A DNA stretch of 64,000 nt from Chloroherpetonaceae bacterium (GTDB taxonomy: Bacteria; Bacteroidota; Chlorobiia; Chlorobiales; Thermochlorobacteraceae), in the NCBI GenBank assembly GCA_033763895.1, contig JANRJQ010000004.1:895074-959073 (forward strand). Direction: 5' to 3'. The notes beneath the pieces are model-generated. The model was not told the DNA's origin. It did not search any database and was given only the letters and a program-made list of their open reading frames with translations. Shown here in pieces: positions 18,271-27,197 of this stretch. Position numbers and translations under genes: made by a program. Each line of letters opens with the position of its first letter. Position 1 is the first letter of the stretch.

Positions 18271-21200
18271 ATGCGTTTCTCTTTTCGGAGATTATTTTCC
18301 GGTTATGTTGGATTACTCACTTTATTGAACGTCGCATTGTTCCAAACAATGGCACAAGAGCGATTTTCACCGGCGAATGGCTTACGCCAAAACACACCAC
18401 GGGTGGTGGCATTCACGAATGCAAGAATTGTGCAAGCCCCGGGCAGAGTGATTGACAAAGGCACATTACTTATTCGTGAAGGGGTTATTGAAGCCGTTGG
18501 AGCTGCGGTTAAAATACCGAGCGATGCGATGGTGATTGACCTTTCGGGGAAAATGATTTATCCCGGTCTCATTGAATCTTACTCCTCCTACGGTATGCCG
18601 GAGCCGCCGAGAGGCCCTCAAGCAGAGGTTCGCGGCACTAAATATTGGAGCGATAAAGTCTTTTCATCCACCAAAGCGCTTGAACAGTTTAAGCAAGACT
18701 CCGCGTGGGCGCAGAAATACCGAGCAATGGGTTTTACTGCCACACTTTCGGTTCCGAAACGCGGAATCTTAAAGGGTGAAAGCGCGCTCTTTTCGTTGGG
18801 CGATGATTCGCCGAATGCGTTGGTTATCGAACGCTCGGTGGCGCAACATTTCAGTTTGGATGTTGATTTCTTTTCGCGTGGATATCCAAATTCATTGATG
18901 GGTGTTATTGCGCTTCTTCGGCAAACTTTTTATGATGCCAAGTGGCATCAAGAGGCGTTAAAGGTGCCTGCAAAGGGAATTCCCGTTTCACAGCGACCGG
19001 AGTTTATTTCGGAGTTGGATGCGCTAAGCCCCGCGGTGAGTGGTAAAATGCCGACAATGGTAGAAACCACCGATGAACTTTCGCTCTTCCGCGCAGCAGT
19101 GTTAGCCAAAGAATTTGGTCTAAAGCTTTGGGCACTGGGCAGCGGCTATGAATACCGAAGGCTTTCGGAAGTAAAGAAAACCGCGATTCCTCTTGTGCTA
19201 TCTGTCAACTTTCCCTCTGCACCTGAGGTGCAATCGGCAGCAGAAGCCAATCAAGTGAGCTTCGCCGATCTCGAGCATTGGGCATTGGCAGCCTCGAACC
19301 CGAAGCGACTTTTGGATGCGGGTATCTCTTTTTCACTGAGTGGATACGGACTTCGAGACCCCGCACAGCTATTCCCGCAAGTTCGCAAAGCACTTGATCA
19401 CGGACTTAGCGACGATGCCGCGCTCGCTGCCTTTACCACAATTCCCGCAAAACTTTTTGGTGTCGATTCAAAACTTGGCTCGCTTGAAGCAGGGAAACAC
19501 GCGTCGTTTTCAATCACCGATGGAGCTTTGTTTTCTGAAAAGACAAAAGTTCTTGCCACTTGGATTGATGGCAATGAATATGTGATTAAAGAAGAATCAC
19601 CCGTTGACTTCCGCGGACTTTGGAGTCTCTCTTCATCCAACACTTCACTCGCTAAACTTTCGCTCGATGTCACCGGCGAGAGCACCGCTCCAAAAGCAAG
19701 TATTTCTGTGGGTTCAAAAAGAGAATCCGCCACGGTTCAGCTCTCCGGCGGCAGACTACTTTTCTTTTTCAATGGTGATTCGCTCGGGCTACCCGGAACA
19801 CATCAATTCACTGCGGTACTCAGCGAAGGCGGGTTATTCGGAACCGCAACCCTTGCTTCAGGCGAGCACGCCTCGTGGGCAGCGATATTAAAGACCGCTT
19901 TTACAGCAAAGCCCGATACTTCAAAGAAAAAGCCAAGCGCGCCCTTGCCCTCATTCACGCTTCTATATCCACAAGGTGAATTTGGTGTTCCCAAGCAACC
20001 GGAACTACCTTCGGTGCTTTTTATTAAGAATGCCACGATATGGACAAGCGGCAAACAAGGTAAACTTGAAAATGCCGATATGCTCGTTCAAGCAGGGAAA
20101 ATCATTCAGGTTGGAAAAAATTTAAAAGTGCCGCAAAATGCCGTGGTTATTGATGCTACAGGAAAGCATATCACACCGGGGCTGATTGATTGCCATTCGC
20201 ATACAGCGATTGCCGGCGGCGTGAATGAAGTGGGACAAGCAATTACGGCTGAGGTTCGTGTTGGTGATGTGGTTGATTCCGACGACATCGGTATTTACCG
20301 TGAACTTGCGGGTGGATTAACCGCAGCGAATCTCTTGCACGGCTCTGCCAATGCCATTGGCGGGCAAAATCAAGTGATTAAACTGCGTTGGGGTGCTTTG
20401 CCTGAAGAAATGAAATTTGAAGGCGCCATCTCAGGAATAAAGTTTGCACTCGGCGAAAACCCGAAACGTGTGAATGCACAAGGCGCAGGCGGCAATACCC
20501 GTTATCCTTTTACACGCCAAGGCATTGAGCAACTCATTCGCGATGAATTCAAGGCAGCACAAGATTATGAACGCAAGTGGAAGGAATTCACCAGCGGGAA
20601 ATCGAAGGTGATGCCTCGCCGCGATTTAGAACTTGATGCGATTGTCGAGATTCTCAATAAGAAACGCTTGATTCATTCCCACTCCTACAAACAAGATGAA
20701 ATCATTATGCTGATTCGCGTGGCTGATGATTTCGGATTTCAAATCGGAACGTTTCAACATGTGCTTGAAGGCTATAAAGCCGCTTCGGAACTTGCACGGC
20801 ACGGTGCAGGGGCTTCGGCTTTTAGCGATTGGTGGGCGTATAAGTTTGAAGTGTATGATGCCATTCCTTTTGCCGGCGCAATTATGCACAATGCCGGGGT
20901 AACGGTTTCATTTAATTCCGATAGCGATGAGCTTGCGCGACGAATGAATACCGAAGCCGCAAAGGCGGTGAAGTATGGCGGCGTTTCGGAAGAAGAAGCA
21001 CTGAAGTTTGTGACGCTCAATCCTGCCAAACAGCTTCGTATCGATAACCGCGTTGGCTCGCTTGAAGCGGGCAAAGATGCTGATTTTGTGATTTGGAGCG
21101 GAAACCCACTTTCCACTTACACACATTGCGAACAAACGTGGATTGATGGGCGGAAGTATTTCGACCGCGCGCTCGACCGCACAATGAACCAAGAGCTTCA

Positions 21201-21372
21201 AGCCAAGCGAACCGCGCTGATTCAACGCCTGCTTTCGGAAGCAAAAGAAGCTGCCACTCCCTCTGCCGGTGCACCGCCACGACGCCCAAGGCACTTCACC
21301 ATAAAAGATATGTACAACTGTCAATGCCACGACTCCGCCTTGCTTTATAAAGAAACTGCCGGAGGAGAGTAA
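18271..21372 (+). CDS. Secreted double amidohydrolase-family protein
   Basis: A 1033-residue protein with a signal peptide (about residues 1-28, ending in TMAQE) and two tandem amidohydrolase-like halves. The C-terminal half (from about 590) keeps the metal site: GLIDCHSHTAIAGG with HxH, then IHSHSYKQDE, GTFQHVLEGYKA and SFNSDSDE, and closes with the metal-dependent hydrolase signature VGSLEAGKDADFVIWSGNPL. The N-terminal half has the same fold marks (TNARIVQAPG, GKMIYPGLIESYSS, LGSLEAGKHASFSITDG) but lacks the HxH, so it is probably catalytically silent. Such imidazolonepropionase/dipeptidase-like enzymes act on amides or peptides in the periplasm. The gene overlaps the ribosome site of the next one, so both form an operon. 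The substrate is unknown. Confidence 0.85.
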   Translation: MRFSFRRLFSGYVGLLTLLNVALFQTMAQERFSPANGLRQNTPRVVAFTNARIVQAPGRVIDKGTLLIREGVIEAVGAAVKIPSDAMVIDLSGKMIYPGLIESYSSYGMPEPPRGPQAEVRGTKYWSDKVFSSTKALEQFKQDSAWAQKYRAMGFTATLSVPKRGILKGESALFSLGDDSPNALVIERSVAQHFSLDVDFFSRGYPNSLMGVIALLRQTFYDAKWHQEALKVPAKGIPVSQRPEFISELDALSPAVSGKMPTMVETTDELSLFRAAVLAKEFGLKLWALGSGYEYRRLSEVKKTAIPLVLSVNFPSAPEVQSAAEANQVSFADLEHWALAASNPKRLLDAGISFSLSGYGLRDPAQLFPQVRKALDHGLSDDAALAAFTTIPAKLFGVDSKLGSLEAGKHASFSITDGALFSEKTKVLATWIDGNEYVIKEESPVDFRGLWSLSSSNTSLAKLSLDVTGESTAPKASISVGSKRESATVQLSGGRLLFFFNGDSLGLPGTHQFTAVLSEGGLFGTATLASGEHASWAAILKTAFTAKPDTSKKKPSAPLPSFTLLYPQGEFGVPKQPELPSVLFIKNATIWTSGKQGKLENADMLVQAGKIIQVGKNLKVPQNAVVIDATGKHITPGLIDCHSHTAIAGGVNEVGQAITAEVRVGDVVDSDDIGIYRELAGGLTAANLLHGSANAIGGQNQVIKLRWGALPEEMKFEGAISGIKFALGENPKRVNAQGAGGNTRYPFTRQGIEQLIRDEFKAAQDYERKWKEFTSGKSKVMPRRDLELDAIVEILNKKRLIHSHSYKQDEIIMLIRVADDFGFQIGTFQHVLEGYKAASELARHGAGASAFSDWWAYKFEVYDAIPFAGAIMHNAGVTVSFNSDSDELARRMNTEAAKAVKYGGVSEEEALKFVTLNPAKQLRIDNRVGSLEAGKDADFVIWSGNPLSTYTHCEQTWIDGRKYFDRALDRTMNQELQAKRTALIQRLLSEAKEAATPSAGAPPRRPRHFTIKDMYNCQCHDSALLYKETAGGE

Positions 21373-21373
21373 G

Positions 21374-22726
21374 ATGAAATCGATAATCATTCAAACACTG
21401 CTTATGCAATCACAAAATATTTCAAGGCTTACAAAACTTTTTGCTTTGGGCGGTTTGATGCTTTTATCACTCAATGCCATTTCACAAGAAGTGCCTTCGC
21501 CAAAGCAATCAAAACCGATTGCCATTATTGGGGCTACGGTTCATCCGGTTTCCGGCGACGATATTCCCAATGCAACCCTTCTTTTCGAGAATGGAAAGAT
21601 TAAAGCAATCGGAACATCTGTTTCCATTCCTCAAGATGCCGAGCGAATCGATGCAAAAGGCAAGCATGTTTACCCAGCACTAATCAATGCGTTTTCTTCT
21701 GTGGGTTTGCAAGAAATTGGCGCAGTGGATATGACGGTCGATCTTAACGAAACCGGTCTGCTTAATCCGAATATCCGCGCGGAAGTTGCGGTTAATGCAG
21801 AAAGCCAATTGATACCGACAACACGGGCGAATGGTGTTTTGATTTCGTGCATCTATCCTCGCGGCGGATTGATTACAGGCACAGCCGCAGCGATTGAATT
21901 GGACGGGTGGACTTGGGAGGAAATGACGCTTCGTGCCCCGCTTGCACTTGCCATCAACTTTCCAAGAATAACGCCTTCTTCCGGCGGCTTTTTCCGACAG
22001 TCTCGCGAAGAGCAAATCAAAACCCGCGATCGCAATCTCAAAGAATTGGCTAAAGCCTTTGCCGATGCGCGTGCGTATCTCAAAGCCAAAGATGCGGAAT
22101 CAACAAGCGGCACTTTTCACGAAACCGATGTTCGATGGGAAGCAATGCGCGGGGCGATTGAGCGCAAGATTCCTGTTCACTTTTTTGCGGATGAAGAATC
22201 TCAAATTGAAGCTGCGGTCGCTTTTGCAGAACGTGAAAAGCTTCGTGCGGTGATTATTGGCGGTTATGATGCTTGGAAATTGGCTCCGCTTTTGAATGCC
22301 AAAAAAATTCCGGTCGTAGTCACCAAAATTCATCGCCTTCCCTCAAACCGCTCCGACGCCTACGATGCTCTTTATTCATTGCCCAAAAAGCTCTACGACC
22401 TTGGCGTTAATTTCTGCATTGCCGATAACGGCTCCGGTGAGCAAGAGCGAAATCTGCCTTATAATGCGGGCACTGCCGCTGCTTACGGATTGCCAAAAGC
22501 CGAAGCGCTTAAAGCCATTACGCTTTCTAGCGCGAAAGTACTTGGTATTGATGACCGTGTGGGTTCTTTAGAAGTTGGAAAAGACGCGACGCTTTTTCTA
22601 AGCTCAGGCGACCCGCTTGAAATTCTTTCGCAAGTTGAAATGGCCTTTATCCAAGGCAAACGCGTTGAGCTCACAAGCAAACACACGCGGCTCTATGAAA
22701 AATATAAAAAGCGATATGGGCAGTAA
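21374..22726 (+). CDS. Amidohydrolase-family protein lacking the HxH site
   Basis: A 450-residue exported protein of the amidohydrolase superfamily, closely tied to the preceding gene: GGAGGAG at 21361-21367 lies inside the end of that gene and the ATG is one base past its stop. After a signal-like N-terminus (hydrophobic residues about 24-37) come IGATVHPVSGDDIPNA and GKHVYPALINAFSSVG, where active members have DxHxH; here the histidines are replaced. VGSLEVGKDATLFLSSGDPLEI closes the fold. It therefore resembles the silent half of its neighbour and may be a non-catalytic partner subunit. A terminator follows the gene. A start at the ATG at 21416 (MQSQ...) is also possible. Confidence 0.82.
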   Translation: MKSIIIQTLLMQSQNISRLTKLFALGGLMLLSLNAISQEVPSPKQSKPIAIIGATVHPVSGDDIPNATLLFENGKIKAIGTSVSIPQDAERIDAKGKHVYPALINAFSSVGLQEIGAVDMTVDLNETGLLNPNIRAEVAVNAESQLIPTTRANGVLISCIYPRGGLITGTAAAIELDGWTWEEMTLRAPLALAINFPRITPSSGGFFRQSREEQIKTRDRNLKELAKAFADARAYLKAKDAESTSGTFHETDVRWEAMRGAIERKIPVHFFADEESQIEAAVAFAEREKLRAVIIGGYDAWKLAPLLNAKKIPVVVTKIHRLPSNRSDAYDALYSLPKKLYDLGVNFCIADNGSGEQERNLPYNAGTAAAYGLPKAEALKAITLSSAKVLGIDDRVGSLEVGKDATLFLSSGDPLEILSQVEMAFIQGKRVELTSKHTRLYEKYKKRYGQ

Positions 22727-22758
22727 TGAAACAGTGGGAATAAGAGTTGAGAGAGATG

Positions 22759-22787
22759 AACGGGCGAGCAAATCGCCCGTTTTTTTT
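22759..22787 (+). terminator. Rho-independent terminator after the amidohydrolase pair
   Basis: A 9-bp stem (22759-22767 with 22773-22781) and a T-run to 22787. Confidence 0.9.
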
Positions 22788-22813
22788 CAAAACATAAATA
22801 CATGTTTTGAAAA
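22784..22813. repeat. Perfect 12-bp inverted repeat overlapping the terminator tail
   Basis: TTTTCAAAACAT (22784-22795) and ATGTTTTGAAAA (22802-22813) with a 6-base loop. It lies between the amidohydrolase terminator and the decayed hicB. It has no U-run in either direction that would make it a second terminator on the minus strand; it may be a binding site or a remnant of a mobile element. Confidence 0.5.
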
Positions 22814-22855
22814 TTGAACGTGCTACAATGGGGTTTGTTGCTTTTCGATGATTTA

Positions 22856-23062
22856 CTAAAAATTAACTTCGGGTTCTTCTCCACGAGTGTGGCAAAAGTC
22901 GAGTTAATCTTCAATCGATTCTTGAAACGATTTCATTGCTTCTAAAACAGTTTCTCCTTGAAAAGTGATGACATCTTTTATCCCGATGACCTCTCCGTGA
23001 TAGAAGCCCTCTTCACTGTCTAATGAAGCAATTCCGGTGTAATTTTTATAGGTTAATTTCAT
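22856..23062 (-). pseudogene. Decayed HicB-family antitoxin
   Basis: From the ATG at 23062 the frame reads MKLTYKNYTGIASLDSEEGF then YHGEVIGIKDVITFQGETV and ALEA-type helix residues (LEAMKSFQESIED), an unmistakable HicB antitoxin core (compare the YKGY, FHGxVxGIxDVITFQG pattern). A TAA stop at 22904-22906 sits exactly where family members have a Tyr or Ala (D-Y-L); reading on gives LDFCHTRGEEPEVNF, which is also the family pattern (LxFCxxRGEEP), then a second stop at 22856-22858. The DNA-binding C-terminal part (KFNLRI, SLNxF) is missing. No hicA toxin gene was found beside it. It starts only five bases after the hydrolase stop, so it is probably still transcribed. Confidence 0.8.
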
Positions 23063-23066
23063 GTTT

Positions 23067-23681
23067 TTATGATTCTATCTTTCCTTCAAATTCAATCCAC
23101 TTCTCAATTTCGTCGAAGACGCGTTCCGACTTTAGCATTGCCGCGTGGGTTTTTTCCTCGACTTCGATATTCGTTGCAAGTTTCCATATTGAGCTTGAGG
23201 CGGGGAGAATCATCAAGTCGTGCGGGGTGTAAAGCGAAAGAATCCGCAGCCCGCTTAATTTTGATTCACTTTCTTTGAGCTGCCTAAGAAGCGGGCTTGA
23301 TGGCCGAAGGCTGAATCCGCCTCGCCCGGGCGAGCCATACCCCAAAAGGCTTCCGTGATGCGGTGAAGAAATGGTGATGAAGGATTCAAACTTTGCTTTC
23401 TCTTTCAAATCTGCCAAGCCGTTCATTTCTTGCAAATAGTACCGAGCAATGATTCCACCCATACTAAATCCTACGAGCACGATTTCATTTTTTGCTTCAA
23501 GCGTAAGGGAAGAAATCGTTTTCTTGAATGTTTCTGCGGCTGTTTCAATTCGTGTAAATCCCCATCGTAAATGGAGGTTCGGGACTATCACTTGAAATCC
23601 TTTTGATTCAAACGCTATTTTGAACGCGTCAAAAACGGATGGCCTGTCAAAGATTCCGTGTAAACAAAGCAGCGTCTTCAT
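23067..23681 (-). CDS. Alpha/beta hydrolase, lipase-like
   Basis: A 204-residue cytoplasmic enzyme of the alpha/beta-hydrolase fold, probably an esterase or lipase. It opens with LLCLHGIFDRPSVFDAF (oxyanion-hole HG motif), has the nucleophile elbow GFSMGG near residue 92, and later SSPHHGSLLGYG, as in PGAP1/triacylglycerol-lipase-like proteins. The acid and base residues probably lie in LYTPHDLMI and near the C-terminus (THAAMLK). No signal peptide is seen. It begins 12 bases after bchZ and ends next to the hicB remnant, so it is transcribed with bchZ. A role on esterified pigments is conceivable but is only inference from position. Confidence 0.8.
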   Translation of the reverse strand: MKTLLCLHGIFDRPSVFDAFKIAFESKGFQVIVPNLHLRWGFTRIETAAETFKKTISSLTLEAKNEIVLVGFSMGGIIARYYLQEMNGLADLKEKAKFESFITISSPHHGSLLGYGSPGRGGFSLRPSSPLLRQLKESESKLSGLRILSLYTPHDLMILPASSSIWKLATNIEVEEKTHAAMLKSERVFDEIEKWIEFEGKIES

Positions 23682-23693
23682 TACTCTGTGGCG

Positions 23694-25094
23694 CTATTGA
23701 ACTGTTGCAAAGAAATCAGACGTAATTTCGCTTAAGCCTTTCTTCAGTGCAGCATCTTCGACGCGTTGCTTAAGCTCGCGGCTAAAGGAGATTTGAGAGA
23801 TAAACGGGGCTTTGCGTGTCCGCTCTTCGAGCTGTGCTTTTGCTTCGGGTGTCCAATGCAGTTTTGCTTCCGTTGAAAAGGAGGCTTTGTGCATCGGCAA
23901 AAATTGAAAGAGGGTATCGTAGAGCATATTCACGATTTCTTGAACCAAATATACCGCTCCTGAAAATCCCATAAACGGTGTTCCTAAGGCACGGCGCACG
24001 ATGGGAAGCGGGAATCCGGCCGGAATGAAGAATGTTTTTGCTGCCACTTCAGCGAGGTAGATTTTATCGGGCATTCGGCCAAAGAGAATTTGCGGCGGCT
24101 TTTGTTGAATGCGGCGGCGAATTTCGCTGTTATCGGCTTTGGCGGTTACTTCGGAAAAGATGCAGGTCATTCCCAATTCCCCTTCGAGAAATTTTTTCAG
24201 CCCAACGGCGTAGGTTTCGCCGGCACAAACGGCAAATTGAACTGTAGGGAACCATTCCGATTGCGGGCCTCGCCACAAATCCCAAATAATTTTCAGTGTC
24301 GTTTCTTTTTCGCGTTTCAAAAACGCCTGCGCTTCCGATTCGGTATGAAGCAGTGCGCCAAGGTCTTTGATAAATTGCTCGGTTTCTTTGAGCCCAAATG
24401 GCGCGTAAAGCACCGGGCGTTGTAGTTTTTTCGCCAAGGCTGCACCAAACTCGCGATACATCACCACCACCACATCACTGTGTTTGAGCTTCGATAGATC
24501 GGTCATCTTAGATTCCATTGGGAAAACACATTCAAGTTGGCCTCCCACGCCTTGAACAAGTCGTTTGATTTCGGCGAGGTCGGAAGGCGAGTTAAAACAG
24601 CCGTAAGTGGGGCCAATGATACTGACCGTTTTCGGTTTGATGACAACAGGTGCACCATCGTCGTAATGCTCGAAGCACCATTGCAGCACACGGTCACGCC
24701 CTTGCCATTCATCTTCAAGCAATGAATTTGAGCTGAAGAAATGGATTTCGGGGTAATGCGCGGCGAGCATTTGGGTGTGGTCGGCACCCACCATTTCGCT
24801 TTCGGCGGTGGACATCACAATGAGTTTTTTTCCGGTACCCAAGAGCTTTTCGATTGTGTCTTTGGTAATTCCTGTAGTACCGCTACTTGAAATGGCTTTT
24901 TCGGTCAGGTCGGTAGGCGAAAGGTTGCGGAGATATGGAATGGCGTCGGTGTAATCAATGACAGCCACGCCCGCTAAATTATAACATCCGATTGGTGCAT
25001 CGGCAATGATATGGACATCGGGCAAGCAGGCGAGTGTATTGACAGCTGCCCAGTAGGAGCTGGTGGTGGATTCATCGCGGATAATACGGGTCAT
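23694..25094 (-). CDS. bchZ: Chlorophyllide a reductase subunit Z
   Basis: A 466-residue subunit of the nitrogenase-like chlorophyllide a reductase (BchX-BchY-BchZ), which reduces ring B of chlorophyllide a on the route to bacteriochlorophyll a. The N-terminus MTRIIRDESTTSSYWAAV then IADAPIGCYNLAGVAVIDY carries a conserved Cys of the iron-sulfur site; a second conserved Cys is in IIGPTYGCFNSPSDL. The length fits BchZ rather than BchB (~525). I took the ATG at 25094; the open frame extends to a TTG at 25115 but that adds seven residues with no support. bchX and bchY are not in this window, so the genes are dispersed. The alpha/beta hydrolase follows after 12 bases. Confidence 0.9.
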   Translation of the reverse strand: MTRIIRDESTTSSYWAAVNTLACLPDVHIIADAPIGCYNLAGVAVIDYTDAIPYLRNLSPTDLTEKAISSSGTTGITKDTIEKLLGTGKKLIVMSTAESEMVGADHTQMLAAHYPEIHFFSSNSLLEDEWQGRDRVLQWCFEHYDDGAPVVIKPKTVSIIGPTYGCFNSPSDLAEIKRLVQGVGGQLECVFPMESKMTDLSKLKHSDVVVVMYREFGAALAKKLQRPVLYAPFGLKETEQFIKDLGALLHTESEAQAFLKREKETTLKIIWDLWRGPQSEWFPTVQFAVCAGETYAVGLKKFLEGELGMTCIFSEVTAKADNSEIRRRIQQKPPQILFGRMPDKIYLAEVAAKTFFIPAGFPLPIVRRALGTPFMGFSGAVYLVQEIVNMLYDTLFQFLPMHKASFSTEAKLHWTPEAKAQLEERTRKAPFISQISFSRELKQRVEDAALKKGLSEITSDFFATVQ

Positions 25095-25259
25095 TGGTAC
25101 TTCGTTTGGATTCAAAAATGCGGTTCAATTGGTTTTGAATTTACAGTTTTTCCATCATCTGAAAGTGTGCGTTGTGTTCTTGGTGTATTATTAGGCAATT
25201 TCTGAACGAGTGTCCGATATCTAACTTTCCTTTTGTTTTCGCAATGACGCGAATGCACA

Positions 25260-25535
25260 ATTAATGTGTTGTGTTCTTTGTGGCTTTTCTCAAAGAACCC
25301 TGTGTTTTGGAATTACAAACACAAAGTTCACTAAGCAAGAACGCAAAGGACACGGAGATAAAACTAAAAAATGTCATTTCGAGGATTAAAGATGATCGGC
25401 AGGCTCGCAGTGAGAAATCTCAGACTTTCCGCAAAAACCAAATTGAGGGGGTTGAGCTTGTCGAAGCCATAGTTTCGTGAAGAGTGCACTTCGAGAGGCT
25501 CAGTGCAGTGGCAGGCTCAATCACCTCACTTTGGA
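25260..25535. repeat. Composite intergenic repeat cluster C
   Basis: Within the 800-base gap after bchZ there are copies of the modules found near 12.6 kb and 15.6 kb: TGTGTTTTGGAATTACA at 25300-25316 with an ACACGGAGATAAAAC tail, AATGTCATTTCGAGGATTA at 25370-25388 leading to GTGAGAAATCTC, a GGGGTTGAGCTTGTCGAAGC unit near 25447, and its reverse-oriented relative (GGCTCAATCACCTC) at 25513-25526. No gene is present. Confidence 0.72.
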
Positions 25536-25570
25536 GCGCGAAGGATTACACATCATATTTTTTTTAAAAC

Positions 25571-25599
25571 AAAAAAGGCCGGCACGAAGCCGACCTTTT
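25571..25599 (-). terminator. Rho-independent terminator, leftward
   Basis: Read on the minus strand the stem GGUCGGC/GCCGGCC pairs fully (one G-U) and is followed by a U-run; on the plus strand one pair is lost. It lies about 300 bases beyond the glutamate dehydrogenase stop and may end that transcript. The stretch 25600-25898 in between holds no recognisable gene. Confidence 0.75.
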
Positions 25600-25898
25600 C
25601 CTCATCACCCAAAACAAAACACAAAGATCACTATCGATTAGATAGTTTAACTGATGTATGATTTTGCAAATAGCGTGCCAAAGATAAAAAAAACTTGTCT
25701 ATACCCTTAAATTCACAGTTTTGCCCTATATCCGTTTCCTTTTCACCGAATTATATCAAGAACGATCTCCTTTCATTACAATTTGTAATAACTCTGACCT
25801 TACTTTTTCATCAAATTAATTACCTTTATTCCGATTTTTAGACACCCTAAACGGTAAAAAGGTAATCTCTATCATAAATCAACTACTGAAATTCGATT

Positions 25899-27197
25899 TT
25901 AACCGTAAATTCCTCGTAATTTTAAGGTTTTGGCAACTTTATCGATTGCCAAAATATACGCCCCGATTCTTAGCGTGGTTTTGTGTTGAATCGCAGTTTC
26001 ATAAACGGCTTCAAAAGAAGCGCGCATTGCACGTTCTAAGCGACGGTTAACCCGTTCAAGTGACCAGAAATACCCTTGCCGGTCTTGCACCCACTCGAAA
26101 TACGAAACCGTTACCCCACCCGCATTGGCCAAGATATCGGGCACCACACGGATATTGCGCTCCCAAACAATCGGTTCGGCATCGGCGGTCATTGGTCCAT
26201 TCGCGCCTTCTACAATCAAGCGGCATTGAAGTTTGCCGGCGTTTCGTATCGTTATCTGATCTTCTTTAGCAGCCGGGACGAGGACATCGCAATTTAATTC
26301 CAAAAGCTCTTCATTAGTCACTTTATCGCACTCAGGTAAGCCGGTGAGCAAGCCTTTGTTGTTTTGTGCATACTCAATGCACTTTGGAATATTGAATCCT
26401 TTCGGATTGTAGTACCCTCCGGTCACATCACTAATGCCAACCACTTTCAGGCCTTGCTCGTAAAGCAATTTGGCGGAAATAGAGCCAACATTTCCAAAGC
26501 CTTGGACAACGGCCGTAGAATTCGACGGCGACATCCCCAATTTATCCATTGCAGAAAGCGTACAAATCATCACGCCGCGGCCGGTGGCTTCCTTTCTGCC
26601 GAGCGAGCCGCCTAAGATGAGCGGCTTTCCTGTGACAACGCCTGTAACGGTATGCTGTGCGTGCATTGAATAGGTATCCATAATCCACGCCATTGTTTGC
26701 TCGTTGGTATTCATATCGGGCGCGGGAATGTCCTTATCAGGCCCAAAAATATGAAAGAGATTGGCGGTGTAGCGGCGCGTGATTTTTTCGAGTTCTACTT
26801 TTGAAAGTTTTGTCGGGTCGCACCGAACGGCTCCTTTTGCGCCACCAAAGGGAAGATTAAGAACAGCACATTTCCACGTCATCCACGCGGCAAGCGCTTT
26901 CACTTCGTCAATTGTAACATCAGGAGCATAACGAATACCGCCTTTTGCAGGGCCAAGAATATCGTTATGAATCACGCGAATCCCTTCAAAGATTTCGATT
27001 CGCCCGTCATCCATTTGAATTGGAATAGAGACAATCACTTGCTTCGCCGGGGTTTTCAGAAATTCATATACCCCATCTTCAAGCTGAAGAATTTTGGAGG
27101 CGATGTTAAACCGCTCCATCATCGATTCAAAAGGATTGTCTTTGTCTTTAATCGGCGCAGGCTCTTTATAGACCGCCGTGGCTAATGGTGTGCTCAT
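25899..27197 (-). CDS. gdhA: Glutamate dehydrogenase
   Basis: A 432-residue NAD(P)-dependent enzyme of the Glu/Leu/Phe/Val dehydrogenase family, which interconverts glutamate with 2-oxoglutarate and ammonia in the cytoplasm. The substrate-binding and catalytic Lys residues lie in GPAKGGIRYAPDV, MTWKCAVLNLPFGGAKGAVR and the DIPAPDMNTNEQTMAWIMD loop; the coenzyme domain has VVQGFGNVGSISAKLL. The length and the PDMNT segment favour glutamate over leucine dehydrogenase. AGGAG stands seven bases before the ATG (27197). It is preceded by a ~440-base gap and appears to be transcribed alone. A second, shorter family member (leucine dehydrogenase) lies 8 kb away. Confidence 0.94.
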   Translation of the reverse strand: MSTPLATAVYKEPAPIKDKDNPFESMMERFNIASKILQLEDGVYEFLKTPAKQVIVSIPIQMDDGRIEIFEGIRVIHNDILGPAKGGIRYAPDVTIDEVKALAAWMTWKCAVLNLPFGGAKGAVRCDPTKLSKVELEKITRRYTANLFHIFGPDKDIPAPDMNTNEQTMAWIMDTYSMHAQHTVTGVVTGKPLILGGSLGRKEATGRGVMICTLSAMDKLGMSPSNSTAVVQGFGNVGSISAKLLYEQGLKVVGISDVTGGYYNPKGFNIPKCIEYAQNNKGLLTGLPECDKVTNEELLELNCDVLVPAAKEDQITIRNAGKLQCRLIVEGANGPMTADAEPIVWERNIRVVPDILANAGGVTVSYFEWVQDRQGYFWSLERVNRRLERAMRASFEAVYETAIQHKTTLRIGAYILAIDKVAKTLKLRGIYG

